Both the position numbers and the translations under genes were made by a program. The notes under the pieces were generated by a model. That model was not told the DNA's origin. It worked only from the letters and a program-made list of their open reading frames with translations, and did not search any database. Of a stretch of DNA of 64,000 nucleotides, positions 36,850 to 47,277 are shown in pieces (the first letter of the stretch is position 1; each line of letters begins with the position of its first letter). Source of the stretch: Sphingobacterium populi. GTDB taxonomy: Bacteria; Bacteroidota; Bacteroidia; Sphingobacteriales; Sphingobacteriaceae. The DNA lies in NCBI RefSeq assembly GCF_001586775.1, contig NZ_LQXS01000003.1, positions 248,001 to 312,000 of the forward strand, given 5' to 3'.

Positions 36850-37317
36850 ATGAAAAATAATAAGTACGTAGAAGTACAAAGCTTTTGGTCACGATGGTTC
36901 ATTCTTCTCATCCTGCTACTACTTGGAGTTGGTATTTATGGGGCAGTTCGAGAAAAGGAATGGGGCGCCGAGCCGATTATTGGTTTGTCTATTCTTTTTA
37001 TTACGATCATATTTTTTATTTTCATTCGCTTGCGCACCACTGTTGATAGCACGGGAATAACGGTAGATTTCAAACCCTTTCTTTGGAATAAGTTATGGTC
37101 TTGGGACAAAATCGCTGCTGTGCAAATAAAAAAATATAGCTTGCTCGATTATGGTGGTTGGGGGTATCGCATCGGACCCAATGGCACAGCATATACAGTA
37201 CAGGGAAAGTATGGCGTGCAAATTCAGTTTAAAAATGGCGATAAGATACTGGTTGGCACACAAAAACCAGAAGAAATTCAACAATTTTTAGATCATATTC
37301 AGCATGAGCAGATATAG
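36850..37317 (+). CDS. two-TM membrane protein, PH-like C-terminal domain
   Basis: 155 residues, function unknown. Two hydrophobic segments (about residues 16-32 and 43-58) are followed by a beta-rich domain with LWSWDKIAAVQIKKY and the end QKPEEIQQFLDHI, as in bacterial PH-like domains. It overlaps the next gene by 14 bases. Confidence 0.6.
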   Translation: MKNNKYVEVQSFWSRWFILLILLLLGVGIYGAVREKEWGAEPIIGLSILFITIIFFIFIRLRTTVDSTGITVDFKPFLWNKLWSWDKIAAVQIKKYSLLDYGGWGYRIGPNGTAYTVQGKYGVQIQFKNGDKILVGTQKPEEIQQFLDHIQHEQI

Positions 37318-37900
37318 CCAAATTCTCATTAATCCTTTTGCTAATCTATCTGACCGTACCATGCTTTTCGTGGGGTCTATAGCATATCTATGGGCTTCGG
37401 TGCAGGTCGTTTTATTTCGTTATGTACCAGATGGTGTTTTTCAGCAGCATTTAGTTAATAAGATTTCCTGGTACGCAGGCTTTGTCAATGTCGGTATCAA
37501 TATTCTGTTTCCAACTATGTTCCTTTGGTTGTTAGCCAAAATATTGTACAATAAGACGCGTTGGCAAGATGTGTTGGAGGTCGTTTTATTTTCACAGATC
37601 GTCAATTACATAACAGGATTTTTGCTGATGAATCCCTATTCAACATCTAAAAGCGAAGTGATGCTAGATGCGGTCAAAGCAGGCGATATGAGTCTAACGA
37701 CAGTTGCCCCTTTTGATATGTTTGTTACAGTCAGCGCGGGAATAATCGGATTAGCTATGCTCGTTTATTTTTTCTATTTATTGGTTGTTGGCATGAAGAT
37801 AGCCATGAATTCCAAGAAAAGGGTTCACGCAGTATGGATCGTACTGGTTGTCTTGATGACCGATACATTATTGCACCTTTGGTCGCCTTATATTAAATAG
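37304..37900 (+). CDS. Yip1-family-like membrane protein
   Basis: 198 residues with five predicted membrane helices; the N-terminal ILINPFANLSDRTMLFV and the helix spacing resemble bacterial Yip1-domain proteins. Function is not known. Translationally coupled to the PH-like protein and followed six bases later by a hydrolase gene. Confidence 0.6.
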   Translation: MSRYSQILINPFANLSDRTMLFVGSIAYLWASVQVVLFRYVPDGVFQQHLVNKISWYAGFVNVGINILFPTMFLWLLAKILYNKTRWQDVLEVVLFSQIVNYITGFLLMNPYSTSKSEVMLDAVKAGDMSLTTVAPFDMFVTVSAGIIGLAMLVYFFYLLVVGMKIAMNSKKRVHAVWIVLVVLMTDTLLHLWSPYIK

Positions 37901-37905
37901 CTCAA

Positions 37906-39250
37906 ATGAGAATAGTATTCATAATATTAATAACCTTTTTTTACTCCTGCCGTGGAGTTTCACAGTCGTTCGAAGGAGGATGGAAAGGTGATTTGGCTGT
38001 GCCAACTGGTACATTGCCCCTTCAGTTTTCTTTGCAAAAGGGAGATCGATGGACGGGTACAATGCGCAGCCCTTCGCAAACCCGATTAGATTTCAAACTT
38101 GATCAGATTGAAGTAGCGGGCGACTCAATCCGCATGAAATCTGCAGCATTAGGCATTTCGTATCGCGGACGCCTTTCCGCAGATGGCCAACATATCGAAG
38201 GCAACTTTCAACAAGGTAATTACACATCCGCACTGCGATTAGGCAGATACGATAGTACACAAACGGTTAAAAGACCTCAGCAACCTATTGCGCCATTTCC
38301 CTACGATAGTAAGGAAGTGTATTTTGATAACAACGATGTGACCTTAGCTGGTACCATGACGCAACCGACAGAACCAGGGAAATATCCTGCAGTGATCTTG
38401 GTTAGTGGATCGGGCCCACAAAACCGAAATTCGGAGTTAGAAGACCATAAACCTTTTGAGGTTATTGCAGATTATCTAACTCGCAAAGGTGTGGTCGTGC
38501 TACGGTACGATGACCGAGGCGTGGCGCAGTCCACAGGCAATTTTTTGCAAAGCAACATTGCCGACTTTAGCGAGATGCCTTAGCTGGACTGAAGTTTCTT
38601 AAATCGCAACCAAAAGTCGATTCAGCACGAGTTGGTATGATCGGACACAGCGAAGGCGGCTTGATCTCCCTATTGCTTGCAGGGCAGCATGCTCCGGATC
38701 TCAAATTTGCAGTGTCACTGGCAGGGCCAGCGTTGCCAATCGATTCGCTTATGGTGCTACAACTTTATCACGTGGCAAAAGCCAAGGAATGAGCGAAGCG
38801 CAATTAGCCAAGGTGCGTCCCGTAAATCGCAAAAACTTTGCAACGGTAAAAAGTGATCTTCCTGCTTCACAGGCCATGAGCCAATTATTGAACAATATGA
38901 AATCCGTTGGTGGCGCATCTGGCGCGCTCCAAAAGGAATTGCAAGTGATGCTCTTGGAACCCTACCGTTATTTTATGCGGATAGATCCCGTTCCTTTCAT
39001 CCAACAGATCAATATTCCGCTTTTTGCCGCGTTTGGAGGTAAAGATGTGCAGGTGCCTGCTAAAGAAAATCAGCAATCGCTGGCGGATCATTTGCCCGGC
39101 AATCCGCAAAGCAGAATAAAAACGTATGCTCCCCTTAATCATCTGCTTCAGCCGGCCAAAACTGGCAGCCTACAAGAATATTATACAATTGAGACCACCA
39201 TCGATCCAACTCTACTGAAGGATATTGCCGATTGGATTAAAGGATTGTAA
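37906..39250 (+). pseudogene. alpha/beta hydrolase, interrupted by two frameshifts
   Basis: The gene reads in three pieces: 37906-38583, 38574-38792 and a third frame from about 38765 to 39250. Each break is explained by one missing base (near 38572-38574 and near 38760-38765). Joined, it encodes a secreted alpha/beta hydrolase: signal peptide, beta-rich N-terminal domain, VSGSGPQNR oxyanion region, YDDRGVAQSTG, nucleophile elbow GHSEGG and a C-terminal His in APLNHLLQ. Function: probable esterase. Real inactivation and sequencing error cannot be separated here. Confidence 0.8.
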
Positions 39251-39267
39251 CAGACGAGAGCAAAAAA

Positions 39268-39978
39268 TTATGGCGTTGTATTGGCTACGGGCAAAACTTT
39301 TCCGTTAAAATACTTATGTCCTGTTTGCGCAAATTCCGCGATATACCTACCCATTTCAAAAGCAAGAGTGCCCGCTTGTACACCTGGAAAAGCCTGCTCA
39401 AACATTTCTGTTTGCGAAGATCCTAGTGCCAAGCAATTTACCGAAATACCTAGTGGCTTAAATTCCTCTGCCAAACATTCTGTCAAGATAGCCAAGGCTC
39501 CTTTGCTTGCCGAGTAAGCTGATAATCCAGAAAACTTAGAAGAACCCTGTACACCGCCCATACTTCCGATATTTACGATATGAGCACCTGCCTTCATCAT
39601 CGGTACGATATGCCGGATCATCATGCTATGTCCTAGCAAATTAGTTTGTAATACCTGTGCAAAATCTTGCGTGGTAGTTTCCATAAATGGTTTATTGACC
39701 AATACACCGGCATTATTGATCAAGATATCAACTTGTTCAAATTTAGATGCTATAAAGGGGACGAGCGAGTCCGTGTAGTTGTCATTGACTATATCAAATT
39801 GCGCGGGATACAGGGTGCCGCCATCGGGATTGAGTGAGGTCGCGATCTCATGTAATTTTCGCAATTTATCTGCTGATCTTGCTAACGCAATTACGTTATT
39901 TTCTTTTTTCGCGGTAAGATCCAACACTGCTTCAAAACCGACTCCACTACTTGCTCCCGTGATAATGATATTTGCCAT
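39268..39978 (-). CDS. short-chain dehydrogenase/reductase
   Basis: Classical SDR, 236 residues: cofactor motif ITGASSGVGFEA, NNAG in ILINNAGVLV, Ser in NIGSMGGVQG, and the catalytic YSASKGA. Substrate unknown. Convergent with the broken hydrolase gene, 17 bases apart. Confidence 0.88.
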   Translation of the reverse strand: MANIIITGASSGVGFEAVLDLTAKKENNVIALARSADKLRKLHEIATSLNPDGGTLYPAQFDIVNDNYTDSLVPFIASKFEQVDILINNAGVLVNKPFMETTTQDFAQVLQTNLLGHSMMIRHIVPMMKAGAHIVNIGSMGGVQGSSKFSGLSAYSASKGALAILTECLAEEFKPLGISVNCLALGSSQTEMFEQAFPGVQAGTLAFEMGRYIAEFAQTGHKYFNGKVLPVANTTP

Positions 39979-40093
39979 GCTTATTTATTTTATATAGGAT
40001 AAAAACTATGATTCTAATAGATCAATGGTGCTTACCGTTTGCCCTAATGATCGCTACTAATGAGAAATCCTCACGCATTTCCTTAGGCGCCGC

Positions 40094-40426
40094 TTATCCA
40101 AAAACCAAAGGATAAATCCGTGCAAATAAGAGTAGGGTATAAGCAATCAAGAAACCACCGCTCAAAGACATCAACCAATTATACTCGTCACGAGCATACT
40201 TAGTTTTCAATACTAAAATCAAAAGTCCAACAAAAATAACAAATAAAGTGACCGGAAACAGCAAGAACCATCTGTTGGTAAAGTATAAATTGATGCGACT
40301 CAGTTGAGTGGCATCCTGTGTTACATAAAATGCCAACAACATCGCAAACAAAACAAAAAATAATCGTAATATTGACTTTGCGACGATCTTGCTAGTGGTA
40401 TGATTTTTGGAAGACGAACTCTTCAT
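40094..40426 (-). CDS. three-TM membrane protein of unknown function
   Basis: 110 residues; three hydrophobic segments (about residues 19-36, 51-75 and 88-103) joined by short basic loops. The frame is open upstream to 40744, but that part lies antisense to the divergent lipoprotein gene; the ATG at 40426 is chosen. No family recognised. Confidence 0.6.
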   Translation of the reverse strand: MKSSSSKNHTTSKIVAKSILRLFFVLFAMLLAFYVTQDATQLSRINLYFTNRWFLLFPVTLFVIFVGLLILVLKTKYARDEYNWLMSLSGGFLIAYTLLLFARIYPLVFG

Positions 40427-40472
40427 AGCAATGAATAAATTTAGAATGATCAAAAATATCAAATTTAGTATT

Positions 40473-41021
40473 ATGCGTAAACAGGTAATGTCGATATTAT
40501 CGCTTTTAGCGATTGTCTTGGTGATGGGCTCTTGTGGAGCACCACGAAAAACTGCCGGTTCTGCTGCTGCAGGAGCAGAATCTGGACCAAGTGCGTCGCA
40601 GTGGCGTGCCGGTGTAAAAGGCAAATGGGTGTTGAATACAGTAGATCGCGAAGATATTCCTGCGGCATACACCGTTAAGAATATTTTTGATGAAGCACCA
40701 GTCGAATGTTTTGTGGGCAGTGTGTGGGATTTGCCTACCGGCAATTATCGTGGTAGCATTGAGTTTCGAAGTGAAGGTACTTTATGTGCTAACGGAGCTG
40801 TTCGCAATATTGTATGGTCTATCTTCAATCCTGGAAAAGGAATGGGCGAGCCACAGTTTCAATTTAAGAAATTATACGCCGGTGATAAAGCATCAAACGT
40901 AACCACCGGATATCGCTTAGATCTTTCGTATGCCGACGGCGAAACTCTAGTGATGCGTATGCCTATACCTTTAGAGCAAGGTGAGGGAAATTTAGTATTC
41001 AATTTCACTCGCTTAGATTAG
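40473..41021 (+). CDS. lipocalin-like lipoprotein
   Basis: 182 residues. A lipoprotein signal (VMGSC, Cys near residue 23) is followed by a lipocalin-like pattern: GKWVLNTVDRE at the start and a run of beta-strands ending in a NLVFNFTRLD strand. The frame is open to 40407, but the ATG at 40473 starts the signal peptide. Divergent from the three-TM gene and followed by a terminator. Confidence 0.7.
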   Translation: MRKQVMSILSLLAIVLVMGSCGAPRKTAGSAAAGAESGPSASQWRAGVKGKWVLNTVDREDIPAAYTVKNIFDEAPVECFVGSVWDLPTGNYRGSIEFRSEGTLCANGAVRNIVWSIFNPGKGMGEPQFQFKKLYAGDKASNVTTGYRLDLSYADGETLVMRMPIPLEQGEGNLVFNFTRLD

Positions 41022-41055
41022 GTAAATAAGGGCATAAGCCTTGGCTAACAAGTTT

Positions 41056-41094
41056 AAACCTCCTAAAGTGTAGCACACTTTAGGAGGTTTTTTT
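41056..41094 (+). terminator. strong terminator after the lipocalin-like gene
   Basis: A 16-bp perfect stem, 41056-41071 with 41075-41090, loop AGC, followed by a T-run. Confidence 0.95.
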
Positions 41095-41095
41095 A

Positions 41096-41103
41096 TATTT
41101 TTG
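41096..41103 (+). promoter_or_regulatory. candidate -7 element for gmd
   Basis: TATTTTTG lies directly behind the terminator T-run, 19 bp before the gmd start. No -33 TTG. Confidence 0.35.
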
Positions 41104-41122
41104 GACAAATTATAAGATCGCA

Positions 41123-42265
41123 ATGCAACAAAAAGTAGCGTTAATCACAGGTATAACGGGCCAAGACGGCGCTTACCTTTCTGAATTTTTGCTGAAGAAA
41201 GGGTATATCGTACATGGACTAAAGCGACGAAGCTCACTATTTAATACCGATCGCATCGACCACCTGTATCAAGATCCGCATGCACCACATCGCAATCTTA
41301 TCCTGCATTATGGTGACTTGACAGATTCGACCAACCTTATTCGCATAATACAGGAAACACAACCTGATGAAATTTATAATCTTGCCGCACAATCGCACGT
41401 AAAGGTGAGCTTTGATACGCCAGAATATACAGCAAATGCCGATGGCATCGGCGTGCTACGTATTATGGAGGCGGTGCGTTTATTAGGATTAGTGGAGAAG
41501 ACGAAGATATATCAGGCTTCCACTTCAGAACTGTATGGTTTGGTACAAGAGGTGCCACAGCGCGAAACGACACCATTCTATCCTAGAAGCCCATATGCGG
41601 TCGCTAAGATGTACGCGTATTGGATCACCGTAAATTATCGAGAAGCGTACAACATGTTTGCCTGCAACGGTATTCTATTTAATCATGAAAGTCCGGTAAG
41701 AGGAGAAACTTTCGTAACACGTAAGATTACACGTGCAGTAGCAAAAATTGCGTTGGGATTGCAAGACAAATTGTTTTTAGGAAACTTATCGGCACAGCGC
41801 GATTGGGGCCACGCAAAAGACTATGTTGAGGCTATGTGGCTTATCTTGCAGCAGGAAAAAGCAGAGGATTACGTGATCGCTACTGGAGTAACGACCAGCG
41901 TTCGCGAATTTGTGCGATTGAGTTTTGCAGAACTTGGCATGGAGATCGAATTTAGTGGAAAAGGAATTTCCGAAAAGGGAGTCGTGATCGATCGTGATCA
42001 AGATCGAATGAACGAACTAGGAATCGATCCCAACACGGTCAAATTGGGGCAAACAGTCGTTAAGGTAGATGCGTCATATTTCCGTCCGACGGAGGTAGAT
42101 TTACTGGTTGGCGATCCGAGTAAAGCAAAGCAGCAACTAAATTGGCAACCTAAATACGAGCTGAACGATCTAATAAATGAGATGGTACGAGCCGATTTGC
42201 AATTGATGCGAAAAGATGCATACCTCAAAGCTGGCGGTTTCGATACTTTGAACTATTTCGAATAG
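41123..42265 (+). CDS. gmd: GDP-mannose 4,6-dehydratase
   Basis: Converts GDP-mannose to GDP-4-keto-6-deoxymannose, the precursor of GDP-fucose and related sugars. NADP motif [18 protein letters not shown], substrate loop [16 protein letters not shown], catalytic [15 protein letters not shown] and the conserved [15 protein letters not shown]. 380 residues, full length. The usual partner fcl is not adjacent; it must be elsewhere if GDP-fucose is made. Confidence 0.95.
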   Translation: MQQKVALITGITGQDGAYLSEFLLKKGYIVHGLKRRSSLFNTDRIDHLYQDPHAPHRNLILHYGDLTDSTNLIRIIQETQPDEIYNLAAQSHVKVSFDTPEYTANADGIGVLRIMEAVRLLGLVEKTKIYQASTSELYGLVQEVPQRETTPFYPRSPYAVAKMYAYWITVNYREAYNMFACNGILFNHESPVRGETFVTRKITRAVAKIALGLQDKLFLGNLSAQRDWGHAKDYVEAMWLILQQEKAEDYVIATGVTTSVREFVRLSFAELGMEIEFSGKGISEKGVVIDRDQDRMNELGIDPNTVKLGQTVVKVDASYFRPTEVDLLVGDPSKAKQQLNWQPKYELNDLINEMVRADLQLMRKDAYLKAGGFDTLNYFE

Positions 42266-42361
42266 ATCTACCTTGGAATAGTTTTTGTTTACTTAATAAA
42301 TAAGCGTTAAAATTTGAACATCGCATAGTTTTAATTTTATCGGCTTTTGGATATACAAACG

Positions 42362-43303
42362 ATGAATGTTGATCGAGTGGAATTAAAAAGGGAAGAAGAA
42401 GAAAAAAAGACAGCGCAATCTGGTGTCAGCAAAAATATATACTTCTTTATCATAGCCATAGCTGCTTTAATAGCAACTAATGTCTATTTTTATATAAAAT
42501 TTAAATCATCCGGAGAGAAATTATATACAGTCACGTTACAACGTGAAAACCTACAAACTGATATAGATCGGATAGAAGCTGAACTAGATAATGCCAGCAA
42601 TCAAGGTATCGTATTTACAGACGATTTAGAAGTTACGGAGAGTGAAGCTCGAATGGTGATCAGCAATTTGCGTCAAGATTTGAGTAATAATAATATTTCA
42701 GAATCTGATCTTAAAAATGTTCGTAATGAGGTACTGGGCCTTAAGGATAGAGTTTCGCAATTTCGCGATGAGGTCGTAGGTCTTCGCGTCAAGACTGAAT
42801 TACTGGCTCAGGAAAATAGTATTCTGCAAAGTGAATTGGATGAAAACGAGCGTCAAATTGCAACTTTGAGAGAGCGACAATCTGCGATGACAACCAAAAT
42901 GTCTAAAGCATCATCTGTCAAAGTATCCAATGTAACCATTAATGGAATTAGCACTAAGCGGGACGGTTCTAACACGACCAACACCCGGGCAAAAAGAGTC
43001 GATCAGCTTCAGATCGCTTTCACAATTGCCGATAACCCTATTGCCGAAATAGGTAAGAAAGATATATTCGTAAGGATAATCAATCCCAGCGGAAATCTTA
43101 TTGCCAATTCGGATGATCTTTTTTACGTACACGGCGAGAAGTTGCAATACACATTTAAAGAAGCAATTTCATTCACTAATAACGGAGAAGAGTATCAGTT
43201 TTTCTGGTCTGACGAAGATTCAGGATTCAAGAAGGGTGCATATACCGTACTCTTGTATGCGGATAATGCTATAATGGGTCGTGCAAGTGTCGTTTTAAAA
43301 TAA
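42362..43303 (+). CDS. membrane-anchored coiled-coil protein
   Basis: 313 residues, function unknown. A charged N-terminus and one membrane helix (about residues 26-46) precede a long coiled coil (about residues 55-185, rich in Leu/Glu/Asp/Arg heptads) and a beta-rich C-terminal domain of about 110 residues. The frame also starts at a TTG (42347), but the ATG at 42362 is preferred. It converges on the histidine kinase gene. Confidence 0.65.
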   Translation: MNVDRVELKREEEEKKTAQSGVSKNIYFFIIAIAALIATNVYFYIKFKSSGEKLYTVTLQRENLQTDIDRIEAELDNASNQGIVFTDDLEVTESEARMVISNLRQDLSNNNISESDLKNVRNEVLGLKDRVSQFRDEVVGLRVKTELLAQENSILQSELDENERQIATLRERQSAMTTKMSKASSVKVSNVTINGISTKRDGSNTTNTRAKRVDQLQIAFTIADNPIAEIGKKDIFVRIINPSGNLIANSDDLFYVHGEKLQYTFKEAISFTNNGEEYQFFWSDEDSGFKKGAYTVLLYADNAIMGRASVVLK

Positions 43304-43425
43304 ATATTGCCTCCCAAAGTTACCCGTTACCAAGTTCGAAAAAAATTTCTGGTGCGAAGACGCAAAGCATAGAACTGCAGGTAATCAATCGATCTGATGG
43401 TATATAATTATTGAATCGCTAAGTA

Positions 43426-46400
43426 CTACGTATTCGCTGGAGCGTCAGTCATAGGCAGTATCAAAGTAAACGTAGTCCCTAAGTTTTCAGCGGTGGTAAA
43501 AGTGATCTGTCCTTGCATAGATTCCACAGTTTTCTTTACAAATGCCAATCCCAATCCAGTACCAGAGCTTTTGGTGGTAAAATTAGGTTGGAAAATTTTT
43601 GGTATAACTTCCGCAGCTATGCCCAATCCTTTGTCGGCAATGTCTATTTGCAACATGCCCTCTTCTACTAAAGACATAGTAATTTTGATTGTATTTTTTC
43701 GACGACCTCTGGATGCTTCTATGGCATTTTTAATCAAGTTATTAAAGCTGCGCAAAATTTGATCTTTATCACTTAAAACAAAAAGTTTATCTCGGCCAGT
43801 TTTATTTGCGATGAGAATGTTTGTATTTAGCGAACTATTAAAAAATGTAACTACTTCTCGAATCTTATCTAATAGATCAATAGTTACCAATTCAGTGTTA
43901 GGTAATTTGGCAAAATTGGAAAACTCAACCGCAATCTTGGATAAACTATCAATCTGCTCGATAAACGAGTCCGAAAACTTCTTAAAACGATCTTCAAACC
44001 TAGGGTCATTTTCGTTGAATGAACGCATGAGCTGCTGTATACCTAGCTTCATAGGAGTAAGCGGATTTTTGATTTCGTGCGCTACCTGTCTCGCCATTTC
44101 GCGCCAAGCGTATTCACGCTCTGCATTCATCAACTGTTTGGTGTTGTGCTCCATCTTGACGAGCATCAGATTATAAGCCTTCACTAACGCGCCAATCTCA
44201 TCGTCTCGCTCCCAATAAAGTGGTTCATTATCTTTGCCACTGATGGTTGTTTCTACCATCTTTTCGCCAATCATCAGTAGCGGTTTGGTTATAAGACGCG
44301 ATACCCATACTGCAATAAACCCTGCGATTAGGATGATCACCGTGTAGATATTCAACAAAGAATTGAGTAGCAAATTGCTATTTCTTATTTCTTCTTTCTT
44401 AGCAGCATAATTCGGAATATTTACGAAAGCTGCGGAGCTGCTATCCTCATTTTTTATGGTCGAATAACTGGAATTAAAATCAAAATCGCCAATTCGCTCT
44501 GTCAGCGTTACGTTCGTTTTCTTAATGACGTTCAGTTCATTATATGCGTCCGGGTTAATGTATTGAGATACTAATCTTGTCTCAAAGATGCGAGGCTGAG
44601 AAGAGTAAATCAAAATGCCGCGCTTGTCATATATATTTGCATCTAGATTTGAAAACTCATTTATCTCCCTGATGCGCTGTAAGGCATCATCATTCCATGC
44701 TTTTTTTTCCGAATTGGACAACAGATTTTCAAGTTTGTGCGAGACTTCTTTGCTATAGCTTTCTTGTAAGGCCAGGTTGCTCGTTTCTAATTGCTTTCGG
44801 ATGGTGAAAAATGCGATAGTACCTGAAATGAAAATTGCAAGGATTACAGTACATATTACGATCGTTTGTATTCTTGTGCTGTAGCGAAATTTGTTCTGCA
44901 ATAAAATAAATTGATACTGTAACGTGCGCCATGTAAATGATCTTTGAAATATCACCGTCGTGAGGTACTGTATCATTAGGGCAAGTAGGTACACAATAAA
45001 TAAGGATATAAACAAAAATGAAACGATGGCCAAAGATTGCCAAATGTCAAATTTAGGTTTACTCACGATGATAGTCGTATGCACATCCGGACGAAACAAC
45101 ATATGATAAAAACCTTTATCATCAGGCAGTTCAATTGTTTTGTTTAAGTCCATCGGAAATTCTGTATCCTGCGCCGGATATACATAATTACCATTCTGAG
45201 TTAGCAATATTCTATCCTTATAAAGTGCAAATGCTGCGTCGCTGGCATAGTGTTCTCGAATGATATCGACTTTACTATCAACCAGAAATTCTGGATATGG
45301 CAGGGACGGGCTATAGGCATAATTTCGTAGATTCACGAAAATCTGCCCAGTCCGAGTATCATCAATTGCTACATCTATTTGAAAAAAATATTCGTGGGTA
45401 CCAAGCTCACTACGCACACGGTAAAAGTGATCGGTATTGGGAACTCGTACGGCTTGGTTTATCACCTTCTCGCGGTATTCAGCCATCTTGTCGTTACCAT
45501 AATTTTCAATAGCTACGTCGTCTATGTAATAATAAAATTGATGCTCATACCGAGATAGATATCCTTCTAAATATTTTGTTTTTATGTAGTTGTTGAGCAT
45601 TTTTGGCTGCTTATTCAGCTCGGCATCTGTCAGCATTTCTCTGATAAGTACAGAGTCAGCATTAAAATTCTTTTCCATCTCAGCAAATATGGAGATGGCA
45701 TTCATGTCGTTTTCGGCTTCAAGGTATTTGAGTGTCAGATCCATCTGCTTTTGTTTGACTGCCCTTATGCTTTTATGGTAGATAAAAGATGACAGAAGTG
45801 AGATGGATAGCAGTACAATAACAATATTGAAAAAAGAATGCTGTGTATTTTTATGTCGAGTATATGATCGAACTAACAAAACTATACCTACCAACAGATT
45901 GTAGTAGACGGCCTGCTCGAAGAATAGTGCGCTAATGAGCAAAAAGAGAATCAGCGTGATTAATTGCATGTTAATCTCAATCGTCATATTCTGTAGCATA
46001 GTTCGTACCTGGCCTATGGCAAAATCTATGTACAATAGTAGAAGTACAATATTCACACAAAATAGAGTGACATTTACCCAACTATAGGTGCTAAAACCTA
46101 ATATATTCGTGAAGTCCATGTTCACACTAGGCGTATGTGTTATTAAGGTGCTGAGATGCTCTAGCAAAAGGTTACTAAGCAGATAAATGCTCGACAAGAC
46201 AATTCCTGACAGAATGATTCCCTGGATGTTACGATTAAAAGGATTTTGAGCAGCCAGAAATATTTGAATACTGCGTATGTAAAAGATCAACCAGGTCGCA
46301 CTTACGGTTGTTACAATAAATTCCCAAAGATTGGGCAGTAGTGGATTGTAGGCATAATAACGAGGATTGAACAATTCCATACTTGATGTTGCAGAAAGCC

Positions 46401-47187
46401 AATCCGCATGTAGAGAAATCCATTTTATGATGGCCAACACGGCAATCATTGCCAAGATAGACGACCACGCATATCCTTTTTTTGCCAACATGAAACAACC
46501 GCGATTGATAATAGAAAGCAAAATAATGGATCCTAATACCCAAGCAAGAAGTTGCATAGTTAGGTACACATTGTGGTACTTACCCTGTTTGAACTTGACG
46601 GAGAATAGATAGGTCCCAGATCTACTATAAACATTTCGAACAATATCATCATCGCTATAACGTGCAATTTCTAGATTATCTGAAGGAATGATGTTCTTGT
46701 AAAATCGGTTGGATAAGTAGCTATTGGAGTGGTTAAATGCGCGCCGAATCAAAATTACAGCGATGACTGACATCTCGCTATCTATCTTTTTCTTCTTCAC
46801 TATGTAGGATCTCGGCTCACCATCTACAAAGGTGGTTTCTTGAACAAATGTTTTGTCACTTGGTGGCACAAGCAGATTAGAACTCCAAAATATTGGTTTA
46901 TTGTTTTTGTAAACGTAGAAATAGGTTAATTGATCATCGCTTGACAGATTTTTTGTCAGTTGTAAAGCTTGAGTAGGGTAGCGCTCGACGTTTGCAAAGG
47001 TTTTTAAAGCTAACGAATCCGTAAATAAATCTTCTACCACTTTCTCCTTTTTATGAATATTACTAGAGATCGTTTCGGTATTAATCGATAGCATATCTGC
47101 TTCAGTAATCGTGTTGTGGATAATCAATGCTGTAGCAAACAGTAAGAACATGATTATTGACAACAAAAGGAGCACTCTATTTCCCAT
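43426..47187 (-). CDS. large NtrY-like sensor histidine kinase
   Basis: 1253 residues. The N-terminal part has a membrane helix, an extracytoplasmic region and a block of about eight membrane helices (about residues 210-500), then a second extracytoplasmic sensor region. A third and fourth membrane segment flank a further outside domain. Then come a HAMP domain (about 966-1010), the phospho-acceptor His near residue 1037 (VAHEIKNPLTP) and an HATPase domain with NLIKNAIEA, DKGLGI and GTGLGL. No receiver is fused and no response regulator is adjacent. Confidence 0.85.
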   Translation of the reverse strand: MGNRVLLLLSIIMFLLFATALIIHNTITEADMLSINTETISSNIHKKEKVVEDLFTDSLALKTFANVERYPTQALQLTKNLSSDDQLTYFYVYKNNKPIFWSSNLLVPPSDKTFVQETTFVDGEPRSYIVKKKKIDSEMSVIAVILIRRAFNHSNSYLSNRFYKNIIPSDNLEIARYSDDDIVRNVYSRSGTYLFSVKFKQGKYHNVYLTMQLLAWVLGSIILLSIINRGCFMLAKKGYAWSSILAMIAVLAIIKWISLHADWLSATSSMELFNPRYYAYNPLLPNLWEFIVTTVSATWLIFYIRSIQIFLAAQNPFNRNIQGIILSGIVLSSIYLLSNLLLEHLSTLITHTPSVNMDFTNILGFSTYSWVNVTLFCVNIVLLLLYIDFAIGQVRTMLQNMTIEINMQLITLILFLLISALFFEQAVYYNLLVGIVLLVRSYTRHKNTQHSFFNIVIVLLSISLLSSFIYHKSIRAVKQKQMDLTLKYLEAENDMNAISIFAEMEKNFNADSVLIREMLTDAELNKQPKMLNNYIKTKYLEGYLSRYEHQFYYYIDDVAIENYGNDKMAEYREKVINQAVRVPNTDHFYRVRSELGTHEYFFQIDVAIDDTRTGQIFVNLRNYAYSPSLPYPEFLVDSKVDIIREHYASDAAFALYKDRILLTQNGNYVYPAQDTEFPMDLNKTIELPDDKGFYHMLFRPDVHTTIIVSKPKFDIWQSLAIVSFLFISLFIVYLLALMIQYLTTVIFQRSFTWRTLQYQFILLQNKFRYSTRIQTIVICTVILAIFISGTIAFFTIRKQLETSNLALQESYSKEVSHKLENLLSNSEKKAWNDDALQRIREINEFSNLDANIYDKRGILIYSSQPRIFETRLVSQYINPDAYNELNVIKKTNVTLTERIGDFDFNSSYSTIKNEDSSSAAFVNIPNYAAKKEEIRNSNLLLNSLLNIYTVIILIAGFIAVWVSRLITKPLLMIGEKMVETTISGKDNEPLYWERDDEIGALVKAYNLMLVKMEHNTKQLMNAEREYAWREMARQVAHEIKNPLTPMKLGIQQLMRSFNENDPRFEDRFKKFSDSFIEQIDSLSKIAVEFSNFAKLPNTELVTIDLLDKIREVVTFFNSSLNTNILIANKTGRDKLFVLSDKDQILRSFNNLIKNAIEASRGRRKNTIKITMSLVEEGMLQIDIADKGLGIAAEVIPKIFQPNFTTKSSGTGLGLAFVKKTVESMQGQITFTTAENLGTTFTLILPMTDAPANT

Positions 47188-47218
47188 GCGGAAGATTGTT
47201 AAGAAGTTTAAATATAAA

Positions 47219-47252
47219 CAAAAAAGTCCGCGCTAATTAAATAGCGCGGACT
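47219..47252 (-). terminator. terminator of the sdhCAB operon
   Basis: AGTCCGCGCTA (47225-47235) and TAGCGCGGACT (47242-47252) form an 11-bp GC-rich stem; the A-run to its left gives the U-tract on the minus strand, downstream of sdhB. Confidence 0.9.
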
Positions 47253-47277
47253 CTTTACCGTATATAAAAGAATAATA

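Noticed and set aside
40427..40744. N-terminal extension of the three-TM protein
   Set aside because: Antisense to the divergent lipoprotein gene, without hydrophobic or family pattern; start set at 40426.
43304..43425. Possible REP-like element between the coiled-coil gene and the histidine kinase
   Set aside because: Some wording (GCGAAGACGCAAAG) resembles repeat ends, but no matching inverted partner was found.
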